Assembly (NCBI RefSeq): GCF_030373245.1 | Contig: NZ_JAUCZF010000003.1 | Span: forward strand, 124,001 to 188,000 | DNA from: Hydrogenophaga sp. | Lineage (GTDB): Bacteria > Pseudomonadota > Gammaproteobacteria > Burkholderiales > Burkholderiaceae_C | Direction: 5' to 3' | DNA: 64,000 nt | The notes under the pieces: generated by a model | Databases searched by the model: none | Told to the model about the DNA's origin: nothing | What the model saw: the letters and a program-made list of their open reading frames with translations, nothing else | Shown here: one piece after another, positions 41,085 to 49,352 of the stretch | Position numbering within the stretch: the stretch's first letter is position 1 | Layout: each line of letters starts with the position of its first letter | Position numbers and translations under genes: made by a program

Positions 41085-41915
41085 ATGACTCCGCGAGAAC
41101 TCCACATGTCCCCAGTGGCCGACTTTTTCAAAAATCTCACCCTGCCGGTGATGCCTGAGGTGGCTCACGAGCTGATCCGCTCGCTCAACGATGAGGATGT
41201 CCCGGTGCCGCAGCTGCGCGATGCCATTGCGCGCGACCCGGCACTGGCGGTGCAGTTGCTGCGTCTGGCCAACAGCGCACGCTACGGCCGCTCGCGTCAG
41301 ATCAGCACGCTGGATGATGCGATCGCCCTGGTTGGCCTGCGCCAGGTGCGCGCGCTGGCGCTGGCCTCCTGCTTCAACGACGCCTTTCCGGTGGTGCCCG
41401 GCCTGGACCGTGAAACGTTCTGGCGCGAGAGCCAGAGCTGCGGCGGCCTGGCGCAATGGGTGGCCAGTGGCGTGGGGTCGGACAGCGAGCAGGCCTGGCT
41501 CAGCGGCTTCATGGTGCGCGTGGGTGAACTGCTCATGGGCATGAAGTCACCCAGCAGCGTGATCGATTTCGAGCGGCAGCCCAGCTACCCGGGCGCCCGG
41601 TGGGAACGCGAGCACGCGTTGCTGGGCTTCACCGAAGGCCAGGTCAGCGCCGAGCTGGCCCGCGCCTGGAATTTTCCCGACGCCATGGTCGACGCATTGA
41701 ACGCCGCAGCCAAGCCCATGCAGGCGCAGCCGTTTTCGCAGCTGGGCGCGGTGCTGCACGTGGCCGAACTGCTGGCCGCTTCGGACGAGCTGAGCGAAGA
41801 CGCAGTCGACGGCCTGCCGGCCGAGGTGCTGGGCGCGCTCAACCTCGATGCCGCATGGATGCGCAGCCGCCTGCCGCAGGCGCAGGCCTATGTGCAGGCG
41901 TCCACGCTGCACTGA
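41085..41915 (+). CDS. HDOD domain-containing protein
   Basis: LPVMPEVAHELIRSLND..DPALAVQLLRLANSARYG..DAIALVGLRQVRALALA. Confidence 0.85.
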   Translation: MTPRELHMSPVADFFKNLTLPVMPEVAHELIRSLNDEDVPVPQLRDAIARDPALAVQLLRLANSARYGRSRQISTLDDAIALVGLRQVRALALASCFNDAFPVVPGLDRETFWRESQSCGGLAQWVASGVGSDSEQAWLSGFMVRVGELLMGMKSPSSVIDFERQPSYPGARWEREHALLGFTEGQVSAELARAWNFPDAMVDALNAAAKPMQAQPFSQLGAVLHVAELLAASDELSEDAVDGLPAEVLGALNLDAAWMRSRLPQAQAYVQASTLH

Positions 41916-42107
41916 CAGCCGGACTCCCTTGCATCTCGCGCGATTCCGGCGCGCGCAGCGGCACCGCCACGAGCGCAGGTCGATGCGCCAGGAATCGCAA
42001 AGCGCAAGGTTTTTTACCGGTACGCAAACAGTTTCGCCATGGGACGAGGGCCTGGCTGAGCGTCTCCCTCCACGATGTCGCGGCGACAAGCCCTAGACTT
42101 GGCAGCC

Positions 42108-42743
42108 ATGAAACCCGCTGCCATTCACGCCTTCTTCACCACGCTGCGCAACGCGAATCCGCACCCCCAGACCGAGCTGGAATACACCAGCGTGTTTGAG
42201 CTGCTGGCCGCGGTGCTGCTGTCGGCTCAGGCGACCGACGTAGGGGTCAACAAGGCCACGCGCCGTTTGTTTGTGGTCGCCAACACGCCGCAGAAAATCC
42301 TGGCGCTGGGACTCGACGGGCTGGAGTCGTACATCAAGACCATTGGCCTGTACCGCAGCAAGGCGCGTCACCTGCTGGAAACCTGCCGCATCCTGGTTGA
42401 ACAACATGGTGGCGAGGTGCCGAGCACGCGCGAAGCGCTGGAAGCCTTGCCCGGCGTGGGCCGCAAAACGGCCAATGTGGTGCTCAACGTGGCCTTTGGC
42501 CAGCCCACCATGGCGGTCGATACCCACATCTTCCGCGTCAGCAACCGCACTGGCCTGGCGCCGGGCAAGACGCCGCTGGCGGTCGAACAGCAGCTGATGC
42601 AGCGCGTGCCACCCGAGTTCGCAGTGGACTCGCACCACTGGCTGATCCTGCTCGGGCGCTACGTGTGCCTGGCCCGCAAACCGCAGTGCCACCGCTGCGC
42701 GGTATCGGCCTGCTGCGATTTCAAACCCAAGACCCTGGGCTGA
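42108..42743 (+). CDS. nth: Endonuclease III
   Basis: LLAAVLLSAQATDVGVNKAT, LPGVGRKTANVVLNVAFG, Cys-rich FeS loop CLARKPQCHRCAVSACC. Confidence 0.96.
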   Translation: MKPAAIHAFFTTLRNANPHPQTELEYTSVFELLAAVLLSAQATDVGVNKATRRLFVVANTPQKILALGLDGLESYIKTIGLYRSKARHLLETCRILVEQHGGEVPSTREALEALPGVGRKTANVVLNVAFGQPTMAVDTHIFRVSNRTGLAPGKTPLAVEQQLMQRVPPEFAVDSHHWLILLGRYVCLARKPQCHRCAVSACCDFKPKTLG

Positions 42744-42752
42744 CCACCTCGG

Positions 42753-43307
42753 TCACAGCGTGAGCTGCAGGTAGCCGCCGGGCTCGGGCGCCTCCTCAGG
42801 CCACTCGCTCACCCGCGCAATCGTCCGATGGCCGTGGCGCAGCACAAACTGCGCCGCGCGAATCGCGCCCGCGTGACACACCCAGACCGCATCCGAGGCG
42901 CCACTGTGCCGGGTATCGCACAGCGCCAAGGCCACGCGATCAATCACCTGCTGCGTGCTCTCACCACCACCCACGCGATGGTGGGCGAAGTCGGCCATCC
43001 AGCCGTCAAACGCGCTGCGGGGAATGGCGTCCCAGCGCTGCAGCTCCCAGGCGCCGAAATCCATTTCGTTGAGTCTGGGGTCAATCTGAGCCGGACCCAG
43101 GTCAGGCCGTTGGTTCCGCAGACCTGTCATGAGCTGCTGCGCGCGCGCCAGACCCGACACCCGGCAGGCTGCGCCTTGCGGCAACACCTCAGCCATCATG
43201 GCGGCCGCTTCTTCGGTGAGCGCGGCATCGGCGGCGACGTTGCTTGCGCCATAACAAAGACCTGGCGACAGCACCACACGCGCATGCCGCACCAGCCAGA
43301 GCCTCAC
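42753..43307 (-). CDS. cobC: Histidine phosphatase family, alpha-ribazole phosphatase-like
   Basis: RLWLVRHARVVLSPGLCYGASNV..NEMDFGAWELQRWDAIP; GTG start overlaps cobS stop by 4 bp. Confidence 0.83.
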   Translation of the reverse strand: MRLWLVRHARVVLSPGLCYGASNVAADAALTEEAAAMMAEVLPQGAACRVSGLARAQQLMTGLRNQRPDLGPAQIDPRLNEMDFGAWELQRWDAIPRSAFDGWMADFAHHRVGGGESTQQVIDRVALALCDTRHSGASDAVWVCHAGAIRAAQFVLRHGHRTIARVSEWPEEAPEPGGYLQLTL

Positions 43308-44155
43308 GACAGGCCCAGGGCAAAGCCCAGGTAAAACATCAGCTCGCACACCTGTTGCGTAGCGCCCAAGCCGTCGCCGGTGAAGCCTTGCAGGCGACGC
43401 CGCAGCAGCCGCCACATCCAGCCCAGACCCAGGACCGCGCCCAGCAAAGCAGCCGCCCAAGGCGAAGCCGGAAAAACCATCAGCACCAGCGCCAGCGCCA
43501 GCGCCCACCACAGCATCCCGACGAGCAGGCCGGCGGTGCTGATGGCTTCGGCCAGCGGTTTGGATTTCGAAGCAGCCGTGTCGCCCACATGGGGCAGTGT
43601 TCGGATCACGAACAGTGGCAAAAAACGCGAGGTGACGTGGGCCCCGAACAGTGCCGCCACCGCAGGCCAGAGGCCGGCGCTCTGCGTAATCAGGGCCAGC
43701 AGCGCGGTCTTGCCCAGCACGGCCAGCACCAGCGCCAAGGCGCCGTAGCTGCCGATGCGCGAATCTTTCATGATGTCCAGCGCGCGCTCGCGGTCCAAGC
43801 TACCGCCCAGACCATCGGCAAGGTCGGCCAGACCGTCTTCGTGAAACGCCCCGGTGAGCAAGACACCGAACACGGTGCTGAGCGCCGCCGCGACCCAGGG
43901 CGACGCGTCCTGTGCTGGCAACAGCCACAACAGCGCGCCGAACACCGCTGCGGTGAGTGCGCCCACCAGCCAGCCGACCCCGGGAAAGTGCGCGGCGCTG
44001 ACGCGCAGCATGGCAGGCGAAAACCCCACCCAGTCGGCGAGTCGACCCGTCACAGGGATGCGCGTGAAGAACTGAACCGCGAGCAGGTAGTGTCGAATGG
44101 GCTGGAGCAGCCCACGGCGGCGCGGCGCGTCGGGATCAGTGCCTTCGCGTGTCAT
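43304..44155 (-). CDS. cobS: Adenosylcobinamide-GDP ribazoletransferase
   Basis: QFFTRIPV, GAFHEDGLADLADGLGGS, RIGSYGALALVL. Confidence 0.93.
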   Translation of the reverse strand: MTREGTDPDAPRRRGLLQPIRHYLLAVQFFTRIPVTGRLADWVGFSPAMLRVSAAHFPGVGWLVGALTAAVFGALLWLLPAQDASPWVAAALSTVFGVLLTGAFHEDGLADLADGLGGSLDRERALDIMKDSRIGSYGALALVLAVLGKTALLALITQSAGLWPAVAALFGAHVTSRFLPLFVIRTLPHVGDTAASKSKPLAEAISTAGLLVGMLWWALALALVLMVFPASPWAAALLGAVLGLGWMWRLLRRRLQGFTGDGLGATQQVCELMFYLGFALGLS

Positions 44156-44159
44156 GACT

Positions 44160-45221
44160 TCAGGGCGCGGTGAGGCTCGCGGTTTCACCCTGGCGAGACA
44201 CCCCCGCCACCTCGAAGCTGGCCATCTCACGCAGCAGTGCGCAGGCCGAGACCAGCAGCGGCCAAGCCAGTGCCGCGCCCGATCCTTCGCCCAGGCGCAG
44301 GCCCAGGTCGAGCAAAGGCTGGGCTTTCAGGTGCGCCAGCATCAGCGCGTGGCCGCGTTCGCCCGAGCGGTGCGCGAACACGCAGCGTTGCAGCACGGCG
44401 GGCTGCAGCCGGCTGGCCACCAGCACCGCGGCACTGACGATGAAGCCATCGACCACGATCACGCGCCGCTCACTGGCGGCCTGCAGGATCGCGCCCACCA
44501 TGGACGCGATCTCGAAACCACCCATGGCCGCCAGCACGGCCAGGGGCTCGCACGCGTCCGCATGGCGATGGAGCACCTGGCGCAGCACGGAGATCTTGCG
44601 CTGCACCGCTGGCTCATCCAGCCCGGTGCCTGCACCGGTGCAATCGGCCACATCCAGTCCGCACAGGCGCGCCAGCAGCAGCGCCGCCGCCGAGGTGTTG
44701 CCAATGCCCATCTCGCCCAGCAGCAAGGCGTTGCCCGGCAACTCGCGCACCAGGGCAGCACCACTGGCCAGCGCAAAACGAGCTTGTGCCTCGCTCATCG
44801 CGGGTCCTTCAAGCGAGTCGGCGCTGCCGAGCGCCATCTTGCTGATCACCAGGCCCGGCTGGAGATCGAAGGTGTGCGCCACGCCGCAGTCCACCACCGT
44901 GAGGCCCATGCCGTGCTGGCGGGCGAGCACGCTTACCGCTGCACCGCCAGCGAGGAAGTTCTGCACCATCTGCCAGGTGACCTCGCTTGGGTAGGCCGAG
45001 ACACCGCGCGCAGCCAGTCCATGGTCGGCGGCGAACACCAACAGTTGCGGCTCTTTCAGCTCGGGGGTCTCATTGCCGAGGATCAGACCGATGTGCTGCG
45101 CCAAGACCTCGATGCGCCCCAGCGAGCCCACCGGTTTGGTCTTGTTGTCCAGCAGCCCTTGCAGGCGCGCGGCCAGCTCGGGCTGCTCGATCTCGGGCAC
45201 GGTGGGCAGGTCAAACGGCAT
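44160..45221 (-). CDS. cobT: Nicotinate-nucleotide--dimethylbenzimidazole phosphoribosyltransferase
   Basis: KPVGSLGRIEVLA, VFAADHGLAARGVSAYPSEVT, GEMGIGNTSAAALL. Confidence 0.95.
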   Translation of the reverse strand: MPFDLPTVPEIEQPELAARLQGLLDNKTKPVGSLGRIEVLAQHIGLILGNETPELKEPQLLVFAADHGLAARGVSAYPSEVTWQMVQNFLAGGAAVSVLARQHGMGLTVVDCGVAHTFDLQPGLVISKMALGSADSLEGPAMSEAQARFALASGAALVRELPGNALLLGEMGIGNTSAAALLLARLCGLDVADCTGAGTGLDEPAVQRKISVLRQVLHRHADACEPLAVLAAMGGFEIASMVGAILQAASERRVIVVDGFIVSAAVLVASRLQPAVLQRCVFAHRSGERGHALMLAHLKAQPLLDLGLRLGEGSGAALAWPLLVSACALLREMASFEVAGVSRQGETASLTAP

Positions 45222-45247
45222 GGCGAAGCTCGGTGAGGGCAATGGGT

Positions 45248-46039
45248 TCAGCGGGGCAATGCCACCCACTGGTCGTCCAGGGCGCGCACGGCGATGCGGT
45301 GGTCGAACACCGCTTCGAGTGCGCGATGCGTGTCGGGGTGGTGGCAGGCGCCCAGGTGGCGCACGCGACCGGCGTCCAGCACCAGCACGTCGTCGGCCTG
45401 CAGCACCATGCCCAGCTCGTGCAGCACGCTCACCACCGTCTTGCCACTGGCCACCAGGTTGCGCACCAGCGCCAGCCAGTCGGCCTGGTGCGGCGGGTCG
45501 AGGTTGGCCAGCGGTTCGTCCATCAGCATCACCGAGGCCTCGACCGCCAGCGCGCGGGCCAGCAGCACGCGCTGGCGTTCACCGCCGGAGAGCGCGCCCA
45601 GCGGCCGGTCGCACCAGTCCCAGGCCTGGGTCTGTTGCAAAGCGTGCACCACTGCCGCGTGGTCGGCCTCGCTGGGCTCGGCCAGCCAGTCCAGGTGCGG
45701 CAGCCGACCCAGCAGCGCGACGTCGTACACCGTGAGGTCGTCGGCGGCGGTGTCGGCCGTGGCCTGACCCAGCCACGCCAGCGAGCGGGCGCGTTCGCGC
45801 GATGAGAGGCGCGAAAGCTCGCGCCCGTGCAGCCAGACTTCGCCCTGGTGGGGCAGCAGGCCTGCCAGCACCTTGAGCAGGGTCGACTTGCCGGCGCCAT
45901 TGGGGCCCACCACGCAGGTCCAGCGCCCAGCGTCGAACCGCACGTCCAGCTCGCGCAACACTGGGTGGCGCAACGCGCCCTGCCCCAACGATGCGCTCAG
46001 ACCGCGTGCCTCCATGGCGGGTACTTGAGCAGTGCTCAT
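45248..46039 (-). CDS. btuD: Cobalamin/iron-type ABC transporter ATP-binding protein
   Basis: VVGPNGAGKSTLLKVLAG, LSGGERQRVLLARALA, in cobalamin operon. Confidence 0.88.
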   Translation of the reverse strand: MSTAQVPAMEARGLSASLGQGALRHPVLRELDVRFDAGRWTCVVGPNGAGKSTLLKVLAGLLPHQGEVWLHGRELSRLSSRERARSLAWLGQATADTAADDLTVYDVALLGRLPHLDWLAEPSEADHAAVVHALQQTQAWDWCDRPLGALSGGERQRVLLARALAVEASVMLMDEPLANLDPPHQADWLALVRNLVASGKTVVSVLHELGMVLQADDVLVLDAGRVRHLGACHHPDTHRALEAVFDHRIAVRALDDQWVALPR

Positions 46040-47079
46040 CGCGGCGACCTCCCCATCAGCCACAGCAAATAGCCGCCGCCCAGCACCGCCGTCAACACAC
46101 CCACGGGCAGCTCCTGCGGTGCCATGAGGCCACGCGCCAACGCGTCGGCCAGCAGCAGCAGCGCGCCCCCCATCAGGCTGGAAAGCAGCACCAACCGCGC
46201 GTGCGTCGTCTTGACCACCGCGCGCACCAGGTGCGGTGCGGCCAGTCCCACAAATGCGATCAGGCCGGTCTGCGCGACCGCCGCGCCAGTGGCCAGCGCC
46301 ATCACCGCCACCAGCGCCAGGCGCAACGGCACCAGCGGCAGGCCCAGGCTGTGTGCGGTGGCCTCGCCCAGCACCAGCGCGTCCAGCACCCGCGCCAGCG
46401 CCCAGGCGACAGTCAGGCACAGCGCCCACACCACCGCCATCGTGGTCACGGCACTCCAGCCAACAAAGGCCGTTGTGCCCAGCACATAGGCCTGCAGACT
46501 TTGCAGGGTCTCAGGAAACGACAGGGTGATGAGCGACGTGAAAGCCCCCAGCACGACACCGACCACGACGCCCGCCAGCAGCAGGCGCAGGGTGTGTTGC
46601 ACGCCGCGCGCCAGCGCCAGCGTGAGCAACACAGCGGCCACCGCGCCGACAAAAGCCGCGCCCGTCAGACCCAGGCTCAGCAGCCAGTCGGCCGCCAGCG
46701 GCGATGCGCCCAGCGCCACCAGCGCCAGCGCCACGCCCAGCGAGGCGCCCGATGCGCTGCCAAGCAGAAACGGATCGGCCAGCGGGTTGCGAAACAGGCC
46801 TTGCGCGACTGCGCCGGCCAGGCCCAGCAGGGCGCCCGCCGTGTAGGCACCCAGGCTGCGCGGCGCTCGAATGTCCCACACGATCTGGCTGGCCACCGGG
46901 TCCGCCAGCATCTGCCAGATGGCTTGCATACCGGTGCTGCCGACCCCTAGGCTCAGTGCACCCAACACCAGCGACAGCAGCACCAGCAACGCGCCCAGCC
47001 CCCAGGCGCGACGAGGCGGTCGTGGCGGCGCCGACGCATCGACATCCAGGGCGCTGGTGAATGTGGGCATGGTCCTCAA
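46036..47079 (-). CDS. btuC: FecCD-family ABC transporter permease
   Basis: DIRAPRSLGAYTAGALLGLAGAVAQGLFRNPLADPFLLGSASGAS; many TM helices. Confidence 0.9.
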   Translation of the reverse strand: MRTMPTFTSALDVDASAPPRPPRRAWGLGALLVLLSLVLGALSLGVGSTGMQAIWQMLADPVASQIVWDIRAPRSLGAYTAGALLGLAGAVAQGLFRNPLADPFLLGSASGASLGVALALVALGASPLAADWLLSLGLTGAAFVGAVAAVLLTLALARGVQHTLRLLLAGVVVGVVLGAFTSLITLSFPETLQSLQAYVLGTTAFVGWSAVTTMAVVWALCLTVAWALARVLDALVLGEATAHSLGLPLVPLRLALVAVMALATGAAVAQTGLIAFVGLAAPHLVRAVVKTTHARLVLLSSLMGGALLLLADALARGLMAPQELPVGVLTAVLGGGYLLWLMGRSPR

Positions 47080-47080
47080 C

Positions 47081-47953
47081 TCAGGGCGCCTTGCGCCTCA
47101 GGCAGTCGGCCATCAGGCGAGCGGCTTCGGCCATCCGGGGCCCGGGGCGCACCAGCACGTCGGATTCTGCCGGGCTGAACACACACAGCCGCTGCTCGCG
47201 CAGCGCGCGCATCTTGGCCCAGCCTGGACGCTGCGTGAGCCCCGGCGAAGTCTGGTCACCCACCATGATCAGGTCGGGATCGGCGCGCACCACAAACTCC
47301 GGGTTGACGCGGGGAAACGGTCCCATGGCAGCAGGCAGGATGTTGCGCGCGCCCAGCCTGGTGAGCAGCTCGCCAATGAAAGAGCTTTCGCTGGCGCCGT
47401 AGGGCGCGTTGTTGACTTCGAAATACACCCGAGCGCCGCGGCTGGACGCGGGCAAGGATTGCGCCAGCGTCGACAAGGCCTGGTCCATGGCCTGCCATTG
47501 CAACGCCGTTTGCGCGGCATCCAGCCCCAGCAACTGGCCCACCTGCGTCATCACCCGCTGCAGCCCGGCGAGGTCGGTGGGCTCCAGCACCACCACCTTG
47601 AGGCCCAGCGCCTGCAGCTGTTCGACCCCGCGCGAGGAACGCGCGATCAGCACCGCATCGGGCCGCAGCGCCAGCACCGCTTCCACGCTGGGATCGATGC
47701 CACCGCCCAGCTTGGGCAGGCCTTGCACCGCAAGTGGCCAGTTGGAATACCGATCCACACCCACCAGCCGATCACAGGCGTTCAGCGCACACACCGTTTC
47801 GGTCAGCGAGGGCAGCAGCGAGACGATGCGCTGCGGCGGCATGTCCCAGCGGTGGGTGACGCCGCGGTCGTCGGTGACCTGGGTACCTGCCGCGAGCGAC
47901 CAACCGCTCACCAGCACCAACCAGCAGCCGAGCAAGAACTTCAGGGTGTTCAT
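47081..47953 (-). CDS. btuF: Periplasmic cobalamin-binding protein
   Basis: Signal peptide; RIVSLLPSLTETVCALNACDRLVGVDRYSNWP; PBP fold. Confidence 0.88.
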   Translation of the reverse strand: MNTLKFLLGCWLVLVSGWSLAAGTQVTDDRGVTHRWDMPPQRIVSLLPSLTETVCALNACDRLVGVDRYSNWPLAVQGLPKLGGGIDPSVEAVLALRPDAVLIARSSRGVEQLQALGLKVVVLEPTDLAGLQRVMTQVGQLLGLDAAQTALQWQAMDQALSTLAQSLPASSRGARVYFEVNNAPYGASESSFIGELLTRLGARNILPAAMGPFPRVNPEFVVRADPDLIMVGDQTSPGLTQRPGWAKMRALREQRLCVFSPAESDVLVRPGPRMAEAARLMADCLRRKAP

Positions 47954-48519
47954 TCGCCACCCTTCACCGTGATTGCACAGCCTGCCACCATGAGGCTCAC
48001 GCGATCACAGCCGGCGGCGATGCGCTGGTTGAGCAGGCCCAGCGCATCCACAAACGCCCGAACATCGCGACCCATGGGAATCACGCCCAGTCCGATCTCA
48101 TTGCTCACCAGCACCACCGGGCCTGGAGCCTGTCGCACCGCATCGCACAGCACATCGACCGTTTGAGTGATCCCGTCAGGCACCAGCGCATCGCCTTGCG
48201 CGGGCATGAGCAGGTGGGTCAGCCAGAGCGTGAGGCAGTCCACCACCAGCAGGGATTGTGGCGCGCTGTGGCGGAGGATCGCCTCGGCCAGGTACCGGGG
48301 CTCTTCCACCGTCTGCAGCGCAGGCGCACGGGTGGCGCGGTCTTGCTGGTGGCGGGCGATGCGCGCGGTCATTTCGGCATCGGCCGGCAATCCCGTGGCG
48401 ATCAGCACCGCACTGCGCTCGCCACCCGCCCGCATCCATCGGTTCGCCAGTTGCTCGGCGCGTGCCGACTTGCCGCTTTTTTGTCCGCCCAGGATGAGCT
48501 CGGTGCGTGGGCTATCCAT
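47950..48519 (-). CDS. cobU: Adenosylcobinamide kinase/adenosylcobinamide-phosphate guanylyltransferase
   Basis: LILGGQKSGKSARAEQLA, VDCLTLWLTHLL, VVLVSNEIGLGVIP. Confidence 0.94.
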   Translation of the reverse strand: MDSPRTELILGGQKSGKSARAEQLANRWMRAGGERSAVLIATGLPADAEMTARIARHQQDRATRAPALQTVEEPRYLAEAILRHSAPQSLLVVDCLTLWLTHLLMPAQGDALVPDGITQTVDVLCDAVRQAPGPVVLVSNEIGLGVIPMGRDVRAFVDALGLLNQRIAAGCDRVSLMVAGCAITVKGGE

Positions 48520-49324
48520 GGCGGACCATCCAGTTTTTCACAATCTCGTGCAGCTGCTCCACCCCATCGGTCAGCGCGGCCGGGCCGGGCTGCAGGATGT
48601 TGGCCGACTTGATTTCAAACAGCTGCTGGTTGACCAACGCCGGCACAGCCTCCCAACTGGGTCGCGCCGCCACCTTTTCGGGCCGGAAGTGTTTGCCGCA
48701 CCAGGAACCGATGACGATGTCGGGCGAGCGGCGCACGATCTCCTGCGGGTCGGCAATGATCCGCTGCTTGCCCATGGGCTCCCGCGCCAGCTCGGGAAAG
48801 CAATCATCGCCGCCCGCGATGCCGATCAGCTCCGACACCCAGCGGATCGCACTGATTGGCGGCTCGTCCCATTCCTCGAAATACACCCTCGGGCGTCGCT
48901 TGCCAGACGCTTGTAGCGCGCGCGCCGCCGCGTCGATCTGCACCAGCCGCTCGCGCATGGTCGCGATCTGCACCAGGCCCTCGTCGGCACAGCCCACCAT
49001 GGCCGCCACCTGGTACAGCATGTCGAAAATTTCGTGCACGCTGCGCTGGTTGAACACGGTCACTTGCACGCCCGCCCGGATCAGCGCCGCCGCGATGTCG
49101 GCCTGCAGGTCAGAGAAGCCGAACACACAGTCGGGCCGCAGCGCCAGGATCTTGTCGATCTTGGCGCTGAGAAACGCGCTGACTTTGGGCTTTTCCTCAC
49201 GTGCCCGACGCGGCCGCACCGTGTAGCCGGAAATGCCGACGATGCGCGCCTCCTGCCCCAGCCGATACAGCCACTCGGTGGTCTCCTCGGTGAGACAGAC
49301 GATGCGTTGTGGGCCGGGCAACAT
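48512..49324 (-). CDS. BtuF-like cobalamin-binding/ABC substrate-binding family protein without obvious signal peptide
   Basis: RIVCLTEETTEWLYRLGQEARIVGISGYTVRP..ILALRPDCVFGFSDLQADIAAALIRAGVQVTVFNQRS; COG0614-like. Confidence 0.8.
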   Translation of the reverse strand: MLPGPQRIVCLTEETTEWLYRLGQEARIVGISGYTVRPRRAREEKPKVSAFLSAKIDKILALRPDCVFGFSDLQADIAAALIRAGVQVTVFNQRSVHEIFDMLYQVAAMVGCADEGLVQIATMRERLVQIDAAARALQASGKRRPRVYFEEWDEPPISAIRWVSELIGIAGGDDCFPELAREPMGKQRIIADPQEIVRRSPDIVIGSWCGKHFRPEKVAARPSWEAVPALVNQQLFEIKSANILQPGPAALTDGVEQLHEIVKNWMVRHG

Positions 49325-49352
49325 GATGGGTTTCTTGATGGTGCTCGAGCAC

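Noticed and set aside
40466-41140. Long N-terminal extension of the aminotransferase ORF
   Set aside because: Conserved family start MPFTTPFADRLNNVETSAIRELF fits ATG 40465; upstream sequence has no domain
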